Below are positions 63,712-64,000 of a stretch of 64,000 nucleotides of DNA, piece by piece. The notes under the pieces were generated by a model. That model did no database searches. It saw nothing but the letters and a program-made list of their open reading frames with translations, and was not told the DNA's origin. Numbering within the stretch: the stretch's first letter is position 1; each line of letters opens with the position of its first letter. The position numbers were made by a program, and so were the translations under genes. Source of the stretch: Plotosus lineatus (taxonomy: Eukaryota > Chordata > Actinopteri > Siluriformes > Plotosidae); the NCBI GenBank assembly GCA_024760905.1, contig CM045750.1:18465419-18529418 (forward strand), in the 5' to 3' direction.

Positions 63712-64000
63712 TTCAGTATTACCGCTTAATCCTACTCGGGTCACAGGGAACCTGGAGCCTATCTCAGCCAACACTGTGTGAAATCTTGGGAAACAGCTGA
63801 GGAACAAAGCATCACAGGGCCAATACCCACAACCAATCACACTCACATTCACACCTAGGTGCAATTTGGAGCAGCCAGTTATCCTTTAGTGCATGTCTTA
63901 GGACTGTGGGGTGGAAAGCTGAGCACCCGAAGGAAACCCACACAGGCTCAGAAAGAATACGCACATCCCACACAGAAACTCCCAAGCCTGGAACTCAAGC
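63712..64000 (-). mobile_element. SINE, minus strand, cut by window end
   Basis: Read on the minus strand, it has the common fish SINE body (GTGTGGGATGTGCG, TTCCTTCGGGTGC, AATTGCACCTAGG) and the tail AGGCTCCAGGTTCCC to AGGATTAAGCGG. The head lies beyond the window. Confidence 0.6.

Overview
The window looks like intergenic and genic DNA of a teleost fish. The evidence is Rex3-type and other LINEs, Tc1-like transposons, tRNA-derived SINEs, and a tandem cluster of small secreted two-domain C-type lectin genes with vertebrate GT/AG introns. The species cannot be read from the sequence. No rRNA genes, functional tRNA genes, CRISPR arrays or prokaryotic operons were seen.

Layout. (1) 1-20.13 kb: a macrosatellite with a period of about 4.3 kb. 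Each unit is a roughly 3.29 kb frameshifted Rex3 retrotransposon plus a roughly 1 kb spacer holding a CpG-rich 18-bp minisatellite and a GA microsatellite. Five Rex3 copies are present; the first is cut by the window edge. All share one target-site duplication, so one insertion was amplified with its surroundings. The terminal 1 kb has degenerate minisatellite modules without Rex3. (2) 20.13-23.3 kb: a Tc1-like transposon between SINEs. (3) About 23.3-41.5 kb: lectin gene 1 (predicted 334 aa, exons spread over 13 kb). Its introns hold a decayed Tc1, SINEs, and a 7.7 kb block of RTE-like LINE sequence with a nested L2-like LINE, a second Tc1 copy, and a version of the array repeat that lacks Rex3. 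(4) About 42.3-58.4 kb: lectin gene 2 (predicted 321 aa). One intron carries a 5'-truncated and a near-full-length copy, head to tail, of a NeSL/R2-like LINE encoding a zinc finger, a Ulp1-like cysteine protease, a reverse transcriptase and a restriction-like endonuclease. (5) About 59.9-64 kb: the start of lectin gene 3 (promoter, 5' UTR exon, signal-peptide exon), continuing past the window. Between units are MITEs, AT microsatellites and a 210-bp near-perfect palindrome.

The lectin genes are the only host genes I can support. They are predicted secreted proteins with two carbohydrate-recognition domains and a charged C-terminal tail. Genes 1 and 2 differ at the sugar-specificity tripeptide of the second domain (QPN versus EPN). 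Because the two duplicates carry different insertions, each often preserves the empty site of an insertion in the other, so the order of events can be read directly. All exon structures are predicted from splice signals and paralogue comparison, without transcript evidence.
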